Source of the DNA: Ideonella livida
GTDB taxonomy: Bacteria > Pseudomonadota > Gammaproteobacteria > Burkholderiales > Burkholderiaceae_C
DNA length: 64,000 nt
Assembly: GCF_010499455.1 (NCBI RefSeq)
Contig: NZ_JAAGOH010000008.1
Location: forward strand, 1-64,000
Direction: 5' to 3'
Each line of letters starts with the position of its first letter. Position 1 is the stretch's first letter. Below, one piece after another: positions 1 through 7,669 of this stretch. The translations under genes and the position numbers were made by a program. The notes under the pieces are model-generated. The model was given only the letters and a program-made list of their open reading frames with translations. It ran no database searches and was not told where the DNA came from.

Positions 1-464
1 GCGCCATCGGCACAGCCGTTGAGCGCTACAGCCGCTTTGTGCTGCTCACGCAGATGAACGGCTGCACCGCCGCACATGCCCTCGAAGGCTTCAGCCGGCG
101 CTTCAAGACCGTCATGCCCGAACTGCGACTGAGTCTGACCTACGACCGTGGCAGCGAGATGGCCCGCCACGAAGAGTTCACCCAAGCCACAGGCATGCCG
201 GTCTACTTCTGCGAGCCCTACTCCCCGTGGCAGCGCGGCTCCAACGAGAACATGAACGGCCTGGTACGTCAGTTCCTGCCCAAGGGCACCGATCTGTCCA
301 CAGTGACGCCCCAGAAGCTGGCCTACATCGAGGCCATGCTCAACGACCGCCCCCGCAAGATCCTCGACTTCCGAACGCCCCGCGAGGTGTTCATGGAAAT
401 CGTCGAGGCCGAGCGATTCAAGCGCCTGCATGGGTCGGGGCTCGGTGTTGCACTTCAGGGTTGA
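1..464 (+). CDS. IS30-family transposase, C-terminal part (runs off left edge)
   Basis: The reading frame is open from base 3 through a TGA at 462-464, so the gene starts before the window; the apparent GTG start at 39 is internal. The visible residues are the C-terminal part of an rve/DDE integrase core, with the acidic residue in TYDRGSEM and the IS30 hallmark SPWQRGSNENMNG followed by FLPKGTDLS. The catalytic glutamate is the E of the NEN motif. IS30 transposases cut and join element ends and generally use palindromic targets. The next gene starts only 11 bp after the stop, so the right inverted repeat must overlap that junction. The call rests on the motif string and is strong. Whether the element is intact cannot be judged here. 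Confidence 0.9.
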   Translation, partial: AIGTAVERYSRFVLLTQMNGCTAAHALEGFSRRFKTVMPELRLSLTYDRGSEMARHEEFTQATGMPVYFCEPYSPWQRGSNENMNGLVRQFLPKGTDLSTVTPQKLAYIEAMLNDRPRKILDFRTPREVFMEIVEAERFKRLHGSGLGVALQG

Positions 465-475
465 CACCACCACCT

Positions 476-1195
476 ATGCAAATGCACATCGCGCGCCGAT
501 TGTCAGAAGCAATCGGTAGCTGGCTTCATTATGAGTTTTGTTGCTATAGAGCTGGTCTCTTTTCAGAAGACTCCCTAAAGGCCGCAGTAGGTGGCGTTTT
601 GAGTTCATTTCCGATAATTACGAAGGGCGCAAGAGTCTACGCAAATTTTCCTCATGAATCTCTTAATCCACTTCGAAAAGCTGGACGTAAGCGTGAGGTG
701 GACTTTGCACTAATACTTGCCGGAGCAGGTCTTCCAAAAAAGGGAGCTCAGATTGTTGTGGAGACAAAATGGGCAGGATCAAGCCACTGCCGTCCTGAAA
801 ACATATTTCAAGACTTCCTTCGTCTTGCAGCGATCAAGCGTGATGATCCGAATGCAACCTGCATTTTCCTACTTGCTGGAAACGAAAGGGACGTTAGCTC
901 AGTACTTCAGAATATGCCCTTCCGAAGTGAGGGTAAGACGAATTGCGGAATTCGCTCATCGGGACGTAATTGCCGTCTGACATTAGATCCTTCAAATACA
1001 TCTCATCGCTCCTACTTTGGCGATGTAATTGGCGGCCTTTCTAGCGATGGATTTAAAGTTCCGGAATCATTCGTTAGCCGAGCACACGGCTTACATCCGA
1101 GACAGACAGATGTGGGTACGGTGGACTTTCAAGCAATTGCTTGGGAAGTTCTTGAAATTTCTTCACAATTCATCAATCCAACGCTGTGGTCGTGA
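476..1195 (+). CDS. PD-(D/E)XK nuclease-like protein of unknown specificity, low GC
   Basis: This 239-residue ORF starts at ATG 476. Two sampled 60-bp stretches are 42-48% GC, far below the surrounding genes, and codon use is clearly foreign. Residues 74-98 show the arrangement expected of a PD-(D/E)XK nuclease core: an EVD with Asp76, a hydrophobic strand, then VVETK with Glu96 and Lys98, plus an upstream Glu20 in the first helix. The segment after it (about 99-135) continues as helix then strand, ending in a FLLAG motif. It could be a solitary restriction endonuclease or another defence or repair nuclease. No methyltransferase or partner gene is adjacent. It directly abuts the IS30 element, so it may be N-terminally truncated or may have moved in with it. 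The fold is inferred from the motif only. Confidence 0.5.
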   Translation: MQMHIARRLSEAIGSWLHYEFCCYRAGLFSEDSLKAAVGGVLSSFPIITKGARVYANFPHESLNPLRKAGRKREVDFALILAGAGLPKKGAQIVVETKWAGSSHCRPENIFQDFLRLAAIKRDDPNATCIFLLAGNERDVSSVLQNMPFRSEGKTNCGIRSSGRNCRLTLDPSNTSHRSYFGDVIGGLSSDGFKVPESFVSRAHGLHPRQTDVGTVDFQAIAWEVLEISSQFINPTLWS

Positions 1196-1421
1196 CAAGA
1201 AAATGCCGCCTGGCCCATCTGGTAAGAATTCCTGGCGAGTCAATAAAAACCTGGCAGGCCCCCCCTTCTAAAGCGGCTTTTGGACTTGGTGAACCGGTGT
1301 GCCGATGAGCCGGGCTCCATTCACTCGGTGTGACCTTGGGTTCGAAGAAGGGTTATCGAGTTTTCCTCCAGCCGATCTGACCTGGCAGTGCATCCTTGTG
1401 CACACGCCCGTCAAGATCAAT

Positions 1422-1937
1422 TCACAGGGCTGGTGTCAGCGCTCTTGCAACGGCCGTGGCGGCTCCACCCATCCCCTCCGCCTGCCGTGCCCGCGCATGC
1501 CCCAACCCCGTGCGCAACGCCAGCAGGTAGCTGTCCACCCCAAAGCCGGCGATTTGGCCTTGCACGATGTCGGCGAAGACGGAGTGGTGGCGGAAGGGTT
1601 CGCGGGCGTGGATGTTGGACATGTGCAGCTCGACGATGGGGCAGGTGAGGATGGCCAGGGCGTCGCGGATGCCGTAGCTGTAGTGGGTCCAGGCACCGGC
1701 GTTGATCAGCACGGCGTCCACGCCGTCGAAGTAGGCCTGGTGGATGCGCTCCACCATCTCGCCTTCGTGGTTGGTCTGGAAGGCCTGCAGCTCAGCGCCT
1801 AGGCTGTGGGCCAGGGCCTGGAGCTGGGCGTTGATCTCGTCGAGGGTGGTGGTGCCGTATTGCCGTGGGTCGCGGCGGCCGAACATGTTGTGGTTGATGC
1901 CGTGCAGCATCAGCACGCGTGGGGTGGGGGCGGTCAT
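1422..1937 (-). CDS. aroQ: type II 3-dehydroquinate dehydratase
   Basis: AroQ enzymes dehydrate 3-dehydroquinate to 3-dehydroshikimate in the shikimate pathway, and in reverse context in quinate catabolism. The product is 171 residues from ATG 1937; a TTG seven codons earlier is also possible. The family signature is clear: a QYG segment carrying the catalytic tyrosine, NAGAWTHYSYGIRDAL, and the ELHMSNIHAREPFRHHS block with the active-site histidine and substrate-binding residues. The N-terminal loop reads LHGINHNMFG where most family members have GPNLNLLG, which marks a divergent subgroup. It is the last gene of a six-gene operon, 54 bp after aroE and with CoA-dependent catabolic genes upstream. 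That context argues for a catabolic rather than housekeeping role. Confidence 0.85.
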   Translation of the reverse strand: MTAPTPRVLMLHGINHNMFGRRDPRQYGTTTLDEINAQLQALAHSLGAELQAFQTNHEGEMVERIHQAYFDGVDAVLINAGAWTHYSYGIRDALAILTCPIVELHMSNIHAREPFRHHSVFADIVQGQIAGFGVDSYLLALRTGLGHARARQAEGMGGAATAVARALTPAL

Positions 1938-1991
1938 GGTGGGGTGGGGGTCAGGCAAGGGCGGCGCGGTGCGCGGGCAGGGGGCAGCGCG

Positions 1992-2825
1992 TCACTCCAG
2001 CGGTACAGTCAGGCGGTCGATGACGGCGGTGGTGGCGGGGCGCACGCCGCGCCACCAGGCAAAGGCTTCGGCGGCTTGTTCCACCAGCATGCCCACGCCG
2101 TCGGCCACGCCGCGCACGCCGGCTTGGCGGGCCAGTTTCAGGAAGGGCGTGAGGCCTTTGCCGTAGGCCAGTTCGTAGGCGGTGCCGGTGGGGCTGAACA
2201 CGCTGGCGGGCACGGGCGGCAGTTGGCCGCTCAAGCTGGCGGAGGTGGCGTTGACGACCAGGTCAAAGCGGCCCTCGGCGGCCAGCGCGGCATAGGGGCG
2301 GCTGCGCAGCGGGCCGCGGCCGGCCAGTTCCGCCACCAGCGCCTGGGCTTTGGCCTCGTCGCGGTTGGTCAGCACCAGCTCGGCCGGGCCGGCGTGCAGA
2401 AAAGGCAGCAAGGCGCCCCGGGCGGCGCCGCCGGCCCCCAGCAGCAGCACGCGGCGGCCGGCCAGGGGGCATTGCAGGTTGACCTCGATGTCGCGGCGCA
2501 GGCCGATGCCGTCGAAGTTCTCGGCCAGGATGCGGCCGCCCTCGAACTTGAGCGCGTTGGCGGCGCCGGCCAGGGTGGCGCGTTCGCTGCGCTCGTCGGC
2601 CAGGGCAAAGGCGCGCAGCTTGAATGGGGCGGTGATGTTCAGGCCCAGGCCGCCCTGGGCGCGGAAGTCGTGCACCAGGCGCTCAAAACCATCGGCCGGG
2701 GTGAGTGGGCCTTCCAGCGCCTCGTAGCGCAGGGTGTGGCCACAGGCCTGGGCGAACAGGCCGTGGATGAGCGGGGACTTGCTGTGGCCGATGGGGTGGC
2801 CGATGACGGCGTAGCGGTCGGTCAT
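1992..2825 (-). CDS. aroE: shikimate/quinate dehydrogenase family (AroE-like)
   Basis: This 277-residue NAD(P)-dependent dehydrogenase interconverts a 3-dehydro acid and shikimate or quinate. The N-terminal substrate domain has IGHPIGHSKSPLIHG, and NITAPFK holds the catalytic lysine near residue 70. The acidic partner sits in ENFDGIGL, where the usual NTDG has Phe in place of Thr. The nucleotide domain follows with the glycine-rich loop LLGAGGAARGALLP around residues 124-137. Length and domain order match AroE. It lies 54 bp upstream of aroQ and 65 bp downstream of a CaiB-type CoA-transferase on the same strand. A second, more divergent paralogue lies at 27.7-28.5 kb, so at least one copy is probably catabolic. 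Substrate and cofactor preference cannot be read from sequence alone. Confidence 0.85.
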   Translation of the reverse strand: MTDRYAVIGHPIGHSKSPLIHGLFAQACGHTLRYEALEGPLTPADGFERLVHDFRAQGGLGLNITAPFKLRAFALADERSERATLAGAANALKFEGGRILAENFDGIGLRRDIEVNLQCPLAGRRVLLLGAGGAARGALLPFLHAGPAELVLTNRDEAKAQALVAELAGRGPLRSRPYAALAAEGRFDLVVNATSASLSGQLPPVPASVFSPTGTAYELAYGKGLTPFLKLARQAGVRGVADGVGMLVEQAAEAFAWWRGVRPATTAVIDRLTVPLE

Positions 2826-2863
2826 GAAAGGGCTCCGGGTGACGGGTCAATGGCAGGCCAGTA

Positions 2864-2902
2864 GCGGGTCAGTGGCGGGTCAGTGGCGGGTCAGTGGCGG
2901 GC
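2864..2902. repeat. 11-bp tandem repeat across the CoA-transferase stop codon
   Basis: The unit GCGGGTCAGTG occurs three times in perfect tandem (2864-2874, 2875-2885, 2886-2896), followed by a partial unit. Degenerate copies extend left to about 2846. The repeat starts inside the CaiB-type gene, whose TGA is read from 2891-2893 on the minus strand, and fills much of the 65-bp gap before aroE. Because 11 is not a multiple of three, changes in copy number would move or remove the stop codon. Confidence 0.8.
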
Positions 2903-4114
2903 CAGCACGCCGGCGGCTTGCAGCGCGGCAATTTCGGCGTCGTCATAGCCCAGGCCGCGGGCCACCTGGGCGTTGTGTTCGCCCAGGTCGGGGGCGACCT
3001 GGCGCACGGTGGTGTCGCAGTCGCTGAAGCGGAAGGGCAGGTTGGGCAGGCGCAGGGTGCCGTAGCGGGGGTGCTGCTGCTCCAGCACCATGCCGCGGGC
3101 CTGGATCTGCGGGTCGGCCAGCACCTCGTCAATGCGCTGCACCTTGGCGGCGGGCACGTCGATGCTGTCCAGCAGGGCCAGCAGCTCGGCCACGCTGCGG
3201 GCGGCCACCCAGGGTTTCACCACCGCCAGGATGTGTTCACGCGCCGCATTGCGGCCGGTGCTGGTGTGCAGGCGGGTGTCTGAGCCAAAGCCGGCCGGGC
3301 CGCCGTGGGCTTCCACCAGCGCGGCAAAGCGTTTCCAGGCGTCGTCCACCTGGGCGGCGATCACCAGGTCGCCGTCGGCTGCACGGAACACGCCGTAAAG
3401 CGTGCTGGTGGGCATGTCGTGGCCGGTCTGCACGGGTAGCGCACCGGTGAGGGTGTAGTTCTGCACCGCATATTCGTGCATGGACACCAGGGTGTCGTAC
3501 AGCGCCATGTCGATGTGCTGGCCACGGCCCGAGCGTTCACGCCCCAGCAGCGCGGCGTTGATGGCGGCCACGGCGTGGATGCCGGTGTACATGTCGCCTA
3601 GCGAGATGCGCAGCAGGGGCGGCGCCTCGCCGGGCGTGCCCACCATCTGCATGATGCCGCTCTTGGCCTCGGCGATCAGGCCGAAGCCGGCGCGGTGGGC
3701 GTCGGGCCCGGTGTGGCCGTAGGCCGAGATGCTGCAGTACACCAGCCGGGGGTTGCGCGTGCGCAGCTCGGCCTGGCCCAGGCCGAGTTTGTCCAGCGCG
3801 CCGGGGCGGTAGTTCTCAATGAACACGTCGGCTGAGTCGCAGAGTTTTTGCATGAAGGCCCGGCCACGCGGGTCTTTCATGTTGACGCTCACGCCCTGCT
3901 TGCCCATGTTGAGCTGCAGGAAGTAGCCGCTGCTTTGCTCGTCCAGCACGGTGGCGTGCTGGCGGCCGGCGTCACCACTGCCCGGGCGCTCCACCTTGAT
4001 GACCTCGGCGCCAAGCGCCGCCAGGCAGCGGCCCACATAGGGGCCGGCCAGGAAGTGCGAGTAGTCGATGACGCGGATGCCCTGCAGCGGCAGGTCTTGG
4101 GTGGGCGTGCTCAT
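2891..4114 (-). CDS. CaiB/BaiF (class III) acyl-CoA transferase
   Basis: Class III CoA-transferases move CoA between carboxylic acids, usually activating a substrate for degradation. The 407-residue length is typical. The N-terminus has the family core LAGPYVGRCLAALGAEVIKVERPGSGD. The catalytic aspartate lies in RISLGDMYTG near residue 170, followed by RGQHIDMALYD. The start ATG overlaps the end of the preceding MaoC gene by 4 bp, indicating translational coupling. In this operon it would attach CoA to the acid that is then hydrated or dehydrated by the MaoC protein. The acyl substrate is unknown; a hydroaromatic acid is an inference from neighbouring aroE and aroQ. The stop codon lies inside an 11-bp tandem repeat. 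Confidence 0.9.
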   Translation of the reverse strand: MSTPTQDLPLQGIRVIDYSHFLAGPYVGRCLAALGAEVIKVERPGSGDAGRQHATVLDEQSSGYFLQLNMGKQGVSVNMKDPRGRAFMQKLCDSADVFIENYRPGALDKLGLGQAELRTRNPRLVYCSISAYGHTGPDAHRAGFGLIAEAKSGIMQMVGTPGEAPPLLRISLGDMYTGIHAVAAINAALLGRERSGRGQHIDMALYDTLVSMHEYAVQNYTLTGALPVQTGHDMPTSTLYGVFRAADGDLVIAAQVDDAWKRFAALVEAHGGPAGFGSDTRLHTSTGRNAAREHILAVVKPWVAARSVAELLALLDSIDVPAAKVQRIDEVLADPQIQARGMVLEQQHPRYGTLRLPNLPFRFSDCDTTVRQVAPDLGEHNAQVARGLGYDDAEIAALQAAGVLARH

Positions 4115-4620
4115 GCCGAGGCCTCCGGGGTGGCGATGTCGGCGACCTCGGCGTGTGCAGCGGCGCCCGGGCGGCGCGGCACCATCAGCCGGTGTTCGCC
4201 CTTTTGCACCACCTGGCCGTGCTGGTTGATCAGCTCGCTGGGCAGCACCACGATGCCCCAGCCCGGTTTGCTGCGGCTGGCGCGCAGGGTGCCGACGCTG
4301 AACTTCACATGCAGCACGTCGTTCACCTTGATGGGCAGCAGGAAGTCCCAGGTCCAGCCCAGGGACATGCCGGGCAGGAAGCGGTAGTCGCTCTGGGTCT
4401 TGAGGCCGTCGGCGATGGACTGGCCGAACAGGCCGTGCGCCACCAGGCAGCCAAAGTGGCTGGCGTTCGCGTAGGCCTCGTCCACATGCACGGGGGTGTG
4501 GTCGCCGGTCAGGTCGGCATAGGCCTGGATGCGTTCCCGGGTGACGACGTAGCTGGGGCTGATGCAGGTATCGCCCAGGCGGGCGTCGTCCCAGTATTTC
4601 TCAGGGCTGAGGGGGTTCAT
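4111..4620 (-). CDS. MaoC-like hot-dog dehydratase
   Basis: This 169-residue single hot-dog domain protein belongs to the MaoC / (R)-specific enoyl-CoA hydratase group. The active-site segment DLTGDHTPVHVDEAYA near residues 37-52 carries the Asp and His expected for hydration of an enoyl-CoA, followed by the conserved VAHGLFGQSIADG helix. The start ATG at 4620 is 28 bp after the VOC gene, and the stop overlaps the CaiB-type start by 4 bp. Pairing of a class III CoA-transferase with a MaoC hydratase is common in degradation of branched or dicarboxylic acids such as mesaconyl-type compounds. The true substrate here is not known. Confidence 0.85.
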   Translation of the reverse strand: MNPLSPEKYWDDARLGDTCISPSYVVTRERIQAYADLTGDHTPVHVDEAYANASHFGCLVAHGLFGQSIADGLKTQSDYRFLPGMSLGWTWDFLLPIKVNDVLHVKFSVGTLRASRSKPGWGIVVLPSELINQHGQVVQKGEHRLMVPRRPGAAAHAEVADIATPEASA

Positions 4621-4648
4621 GGCGGCGGTGCGGGCAGGTGGGGGGCGC

Positions 4649-5032
4649 TCAGGCGCGCGGGTTGACGGCCAGGGCCTGGGCCACGGCGCTGGCCGGGCGG
4701 GCCTGGATGAGTTCCACGGCCAGGCCGTCGGGCAGGCGCAGCCAGTTGCGGCCCTGGGGCATCTCGGTCACGCCAAAGGCCTGGGCGGCGGCCAGGGCGG
4801 CCTCCAGGTCTTCGCACATCACGCCCAGGTGGCCCAGGCGGCCTTCAGGGCCGGCAAAGTCAGGCTGGGCCATGAACTGCAGGCCGCCCAGCGTCCAGTA
4901 CTGCACGGGGTTCTCGATCGTGCCCTGCACCTCGCGCATCGTCATGCCCAGCACGTCATGGAAGAAGCGGATGTGCCAGTGGATGTCCTTCACCCAGATG
5001 GCGACGTGTTCCAGGTAAGCCCGGGTGCTCAT
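4649..5032 (-). CDS. VOC-family (glyoxalase/dioxygenase fold) protein
   Basis: This 127-residue protein is one pair of beta-alpha-beta-beta-beta modules of the vicinal oxygen chelate fold. Likely metal ligands are His9 in LEHVAIWVKD, the histidine of RLGHLGVMCEDL in the second module, and the glutamate of LAVELIQA near the C-terminus. VOC enzymes include glyoxalases, epimerases such as methylmalonyl-CoA epimerase, and extradiol dioxygenases. In a CoA-based operon an epimerase or isomerase is attractive but unproven. Its start overlaps the stop of the upstream ketopantoate-reductase-like gene by 4 bp, so the two are probably translated together. Confidence 0.8.
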   Translation of the reverse strand: MSTRAYLEHVAIWVKDIHWHIRFFHDVLGMTMREVQGTIENPVQYWTLGGLQFMAQPDFAGPEGRLGHLGVMCEDLEAALAAAQAFGVTEMPQGRNWLRLPDGLAVELIQARPASAVAQALAVNPRA

Positions 5033-5979
5033 GCGGCGGTCTCCTCGTGTTGTCGGTCGGTCATGGCGCGCTCAATGCCCTTGATGCAGGCCACCAGCGT
5101 GCGGTTGACGGGGGTGGGCACGCCCAGGCGCTCGCCCTGGCGCACCACGGCGCCGTTGATGAAGTCGATCTCGGTCAGCGCGCCCTTTTCCAGGCTTTGC
5201 AGCATCGAGGTCTTGAAGGCGGGTGAGAGGCCGGCGCGGGCCAGTTGCCAGGCCTGCTCGGGCTCGGTCAGGCTCAGGCTGACGCCGGCGGCCCGGGCCA
5301 CGGCGATGGCTTCGGCCACGGCGGCCTGGGCGGTGGCGGCCAGCGCGGGCTCGTCATAAAGCTGGCCGTAGCGCAGGCGGGTGATGCCGGTGAGCGCGCC
5401 GGTGGCCACGTTGACCAGCAGCTTGTCCCACAGGGTGCCCATGATGTTGGTGCTGACGGTGGTGTGGGCGCCGGCGGCCGTCAGGGCTTGGGCGATGGCC
5501 TGCACGCGGGGGGTGAGCTGGCCGTCCAGCTCGCCAATGTGGGTGGCCTTGCCGCGCAGGCCGGCCTGGATGTGGCCCGGGCCGTGCAGCACGCCGCCCA
5601 CATAGGTCTTGCCGGCCAGCACGCGCTCGCGGCCCACCAGGGCGGCCAGCAGGTCTTCATGGCCCAGGCCGTTTTGCAGCGAGAGCACCACCGTGTGCGG
5701 CCCCACCAGGGCCAGCGCGCCGCGCAGGGCCGATTCGGTTTGTGGCGACTTCACCAGCACGATCACCAGCTCGCTGACCCCCACTTCGGCGGCTGAGGCG
5801 CTGGCGCGCACCGGCAGCACGCGGCTGCCGTGGTCGTCGTCCACCCGCAGGCCGTGGGCGCGCAGCGCCGCCACGGCGTTGGCGTTGCGGTGCAGCAGCC
5901 ACACCTCGTGGCCGGCTTCGGTCAAGGCGGCACCGAACACGCACCCCAGTGCGCCGGCGCCCAAGATCGTGATCTTCAA
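5029..5979 (-). CDS. ketopantoate reductase family (ApbA/PanE-like) oxidoreductase
   Basis: Members reduce 2-oxo acids such as 2-dehydropantoate with NADPH. The product is 316 residues if it starts at TTG 5979, which I prefer because an AGGAGA lies 6-7 nt upstream; a TTG at 6003 adds eight residues. It begins with a Rossmann loop, ILGAGALGCVFGAAL. The family motif SLQNGLGHEDLL follows, then the catalytic lysine in LWDKLLVNVATGALTGI and the C-terminal TEIDFINGAVVRQGERLGVPTPVN. It leads a six-gene operon and is divergent from a LysR regulator. In this catabolic setting a role as a general 2-hydroxy acid dehydrogenase is more likely than pantothenate synthesis, but this is inferred. Confidence 0.8.
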   Translation of the reverse strand: MKITILGAGALGCVFGAALTEAGHEVWLLHRNANAVAALRAHGLRVDDDHGSRVLPVRASASAAEVGVSELVIVLVKSPQTESALRGALALVGPHTVVLSLQNGLGHEDLLAALVGRERVLAGKTYVGGVLHGPGHIQAGLRGKATHIGELDGQLTPRVQAIAQALTAAGAHTTVSTNIMGTLWDKLLVNVATGALTGITRLRYGQLYDEPALAATAQAAVAEAIAVARAAGVSLSLTEPEQAWQLARAGLSPAFKTSMLQSLEKGALTEIDFINGAVVRQGERLGVPTPVNRTLVACIKGIERAMTDRQHEETAA

Positions 5980-6032
5980 GCTCTTCTCCTGGCAAGGCCG
6001 CAACCTTAGGCACGGGGCAGAATTCGCTCAAT

Positions 6033-6067
6033 GCAATGGTGGCAATAGCGCCATTGCGATTGGCAAT
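6033..6067. promoter_or_regulatory. LysR-type operator in the divergent promoter
   Basis: GCAATGG at 6033-6039 and CCATTGC at 6051-6057 form a perfect inverted repeat with an 11-bp spacer, the geometry typical of LysR sites. A second overlapping dyad, ATTGC-N5-GCAAT, spans 6053-6067. Both lie in the 121-bp gap between the minus-strand operon and the LysR gene, so the site likely serves both autoregulation and operon activation. Confidence 0.65.
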
Positions 6068-6100
6068 ACAGGGGCCATGCCCCGCCTTCCAGGCCAGACC

Positions 6101-7033
6101 ATGACCACCAACGCCCTGCCCGAGCTGAAACTGCTGCAGCTCTTTGACGTGCTCTACGACACCCGCAGCGTGACCCGCGCGGCCGAGGCCCTGGGCCAGA
6201 GCCAGCCCACGGTGAGCATCTGGTTGGGCCGCCTGCGTGAGCAGCTGCACGACCCGCTGTTTGTGCGCACCCCCGCCGGCATGACGCCCACGCCGCAGGC
6301 CGAGGCCATGATCGGCCCCTGCCGCGAGGTGCTGGAGGGCCTGCGACGCCTGGCCGCCTGGGAGACGGGCTTTGACCCCGCCACCGCGCGGCGGCGCCTG
6401 CGCATCTGCATGACCGACGCCAGCCACATCACCCTGCTGCCGCGTCTGCTGGCCGCGGTGCGGCGGCAGGCCCCCGGCGTGCGGCTGGAGGCCGCGCGCA
6501 TCGACGGCAACACCGAGCGTGCGCTGGAGTCGGGTGAGGCGGACCTGGCCATTGGCTACGTGCCCTGGCTGGGCGGTGGCATCTACCAGCAGCAGCTGTT
6601 CACGCAGGACTGGGTGTGCCTGTCCTGCGCCGGCCATCCGCGGGTGCAGGGGGGCGAGGGACAGGACGTGGCGCGGGACGTGGCGCTGGACGTAGCGCGT
6701 TACCAGGCCGAGGCCCATGTGGTGGTGGCCGCCGGCACCGGCGCGCAGCTGCTGGAGCAGGCCTTGCTGCGCTCACGCATCGAGCGCCAGGTGGCGCTGG
6801 AGCTGCCGGGTTTTCTGGGCCTGGGCGCCATCGTGCAGAGCACCGAGCTGCTGGCCACGCTGCCGCGCCACATTGGCAGCGTCTTGGCGGCCACGCACGG
6901 GCTGACGCTGCAGGACTGCCCGTTTCCGGTGGAAGGCTTTGCGGTGCGCCAGCACTGGCACCCGCGCTTTCACCAGGAGCCGGGCCACCGCTGGCTGCGG
7001 GGGCTGGTGGCCCAGCTCTTTGGCCTCACTTGA
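6101..7033 (+). CDS. LysR-family transcriptional regulator
   Basis: From ATG 6101 the product has 310 residues, the usual LysR length; ATG 6077 would add eight. Residues 8-67 form the winged helix-turn-helix, with [45 protein letters not shown]. The rest is a periplasmic-binding-protein-like effector domain, including [20 protein letters not shown] and GEADLAIGY. The gene is divergent from the aroE/aroQ/CoA-transferase operon, with an inverted repeat of LysR geometry in the gap, so it is the best candidate regulator of that operon. Its 3' end overlaps the convergent ttdB by 8 bp, so it could alternatively sense tartrate. The effector is unknown. Confidence 0.9.
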   Translation: MTTNALPELKLLQLFDVLYDTRSVTRAAEALGQSQPTVSIWLGRLREQLHDPLFVRTPAGMTPTPQAEAMIGPCREVLEGLRRLAAWETGFDPATARRRLRICMTDASHITLLPRLLAAVRRQAPGVRLEAARIDGNTERALESGEADLAIGYVPWLGGGIYQQQLFTQDWVCLSCAGHPRVQGGEGQDVARDVALDVARYQAEAHVVVAAGTGAQLLEQALLRSRIERQVALELPGFLGLGAIVQSTELLATLPRHIGSVLAATHGLTLQDCPFPVEGFAVRQHWHPRFHQEPGHRWLRGLVAQLFGLT

Positions 7034-7652
7034 TGAAGCGCACCTGCTCGTGGATCTTCTTGAGGATGGGCTTCTTCTTCTCGGCGAAGGCGGCCTTGTT
7101 CTCGTCGATCAGGTTGCGGCCCTTGGTGTCGATGGAGATGATGAGCGGGCCGAACTCGCGCACCCGGTTGACCCACAGGGTCTCGGGCATGCCCAGGTCC
7201 TTCCACTGCGCGTCTTCAATCTTCTCCACCTGGGTGGCGGCCAGCACGGCACAGCCGCCCGGGAAGATGGCGTGCACGGCCTTGTTCTCCACGCAGCCGG
7301 CGGCGGTTTCGGCGCCCATGCCGCCCTTGCCCACCACCAGCTTCACGCCGGTCTGCTGGATGAAGTCACGCTCGAACTTCTCCATGCGCATGGAGGTGGT
7401 CGGGCCGATGGAGACCATCTCGTAGCTGCCGTCGTCCTTCTGCTTGACGATGGGGCCGGCGTGGAAGATGGCGCCGCCCTGCAGGTTGACGGGCAGCTCG
7501 CGGCCCAGCTCGATCAGGCGGCGGTGGGCCACGTCGCGGCAGGTCACCAGGGTGCCGGTGAGGTAGACCACGTCACCGGCGTTCAGTTCGGCCAGGTCCT
7601 CGTCCCGGATGGGGGTGGTGAGGATCTTCTTCTGGGGGGTGGGGGTCGTCAT
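7026..7652 (-). CDS. ttdB: L(+)-tartrate dehydratase, beta subunit
   Basis: TtdB is the smaller subunit of the iron-sulfur enzyme that dehydrates L-tartrate to oxaloacetate; the family is shared with class I fumarase C-terminal domains. The 208-residue product from ATG 7652 follows the known subunit closely: [69 protein letters not shown] and [13 protein letters not shown]. It starts 17 bp after ttdA. A two-subunit fumarase is the main alternative, but the match to TtdB in length and motifs is better. The stop overlaps the end of the convergent LysR gene. Confidence 0.85.
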   Translation of the reverse strand: MTTPTPQKKILTTPIRDEDLAELNAGDVVYLTGTLVTCRDVAHRRLIELGRELPVNLQGGAIFHAGPIVKQKDDGSYEMVSIGPTTSMRMEKFERDFIQQTGVKLVVGKGGMGAETAAGCVENKAVHAIFPGGCAVLAATQVEKIEDAQWKDLGMPETLWVNRVREFGPLIISIDTKGRNLIDENKAAFAEKKKPILKKIHEQVRFIK

Positions 7653-7669
7653 GGTGGGGGCTCCGGCGG

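Noticed and set aside
1806-2864. 352-codon plus-strand frame over aroE
   Set aside because: Antisense to a clear AroE with all motifs; amino-acid content is typical of a shadow frame.
5609-6076. N-terminal extension of the LysR frame
   Set aside because: It overlaps the start of the divergent reductase gene and the operator. LysR proteins begin about 8 residues before the helix-turn-helix, matching the ATG at 6101.
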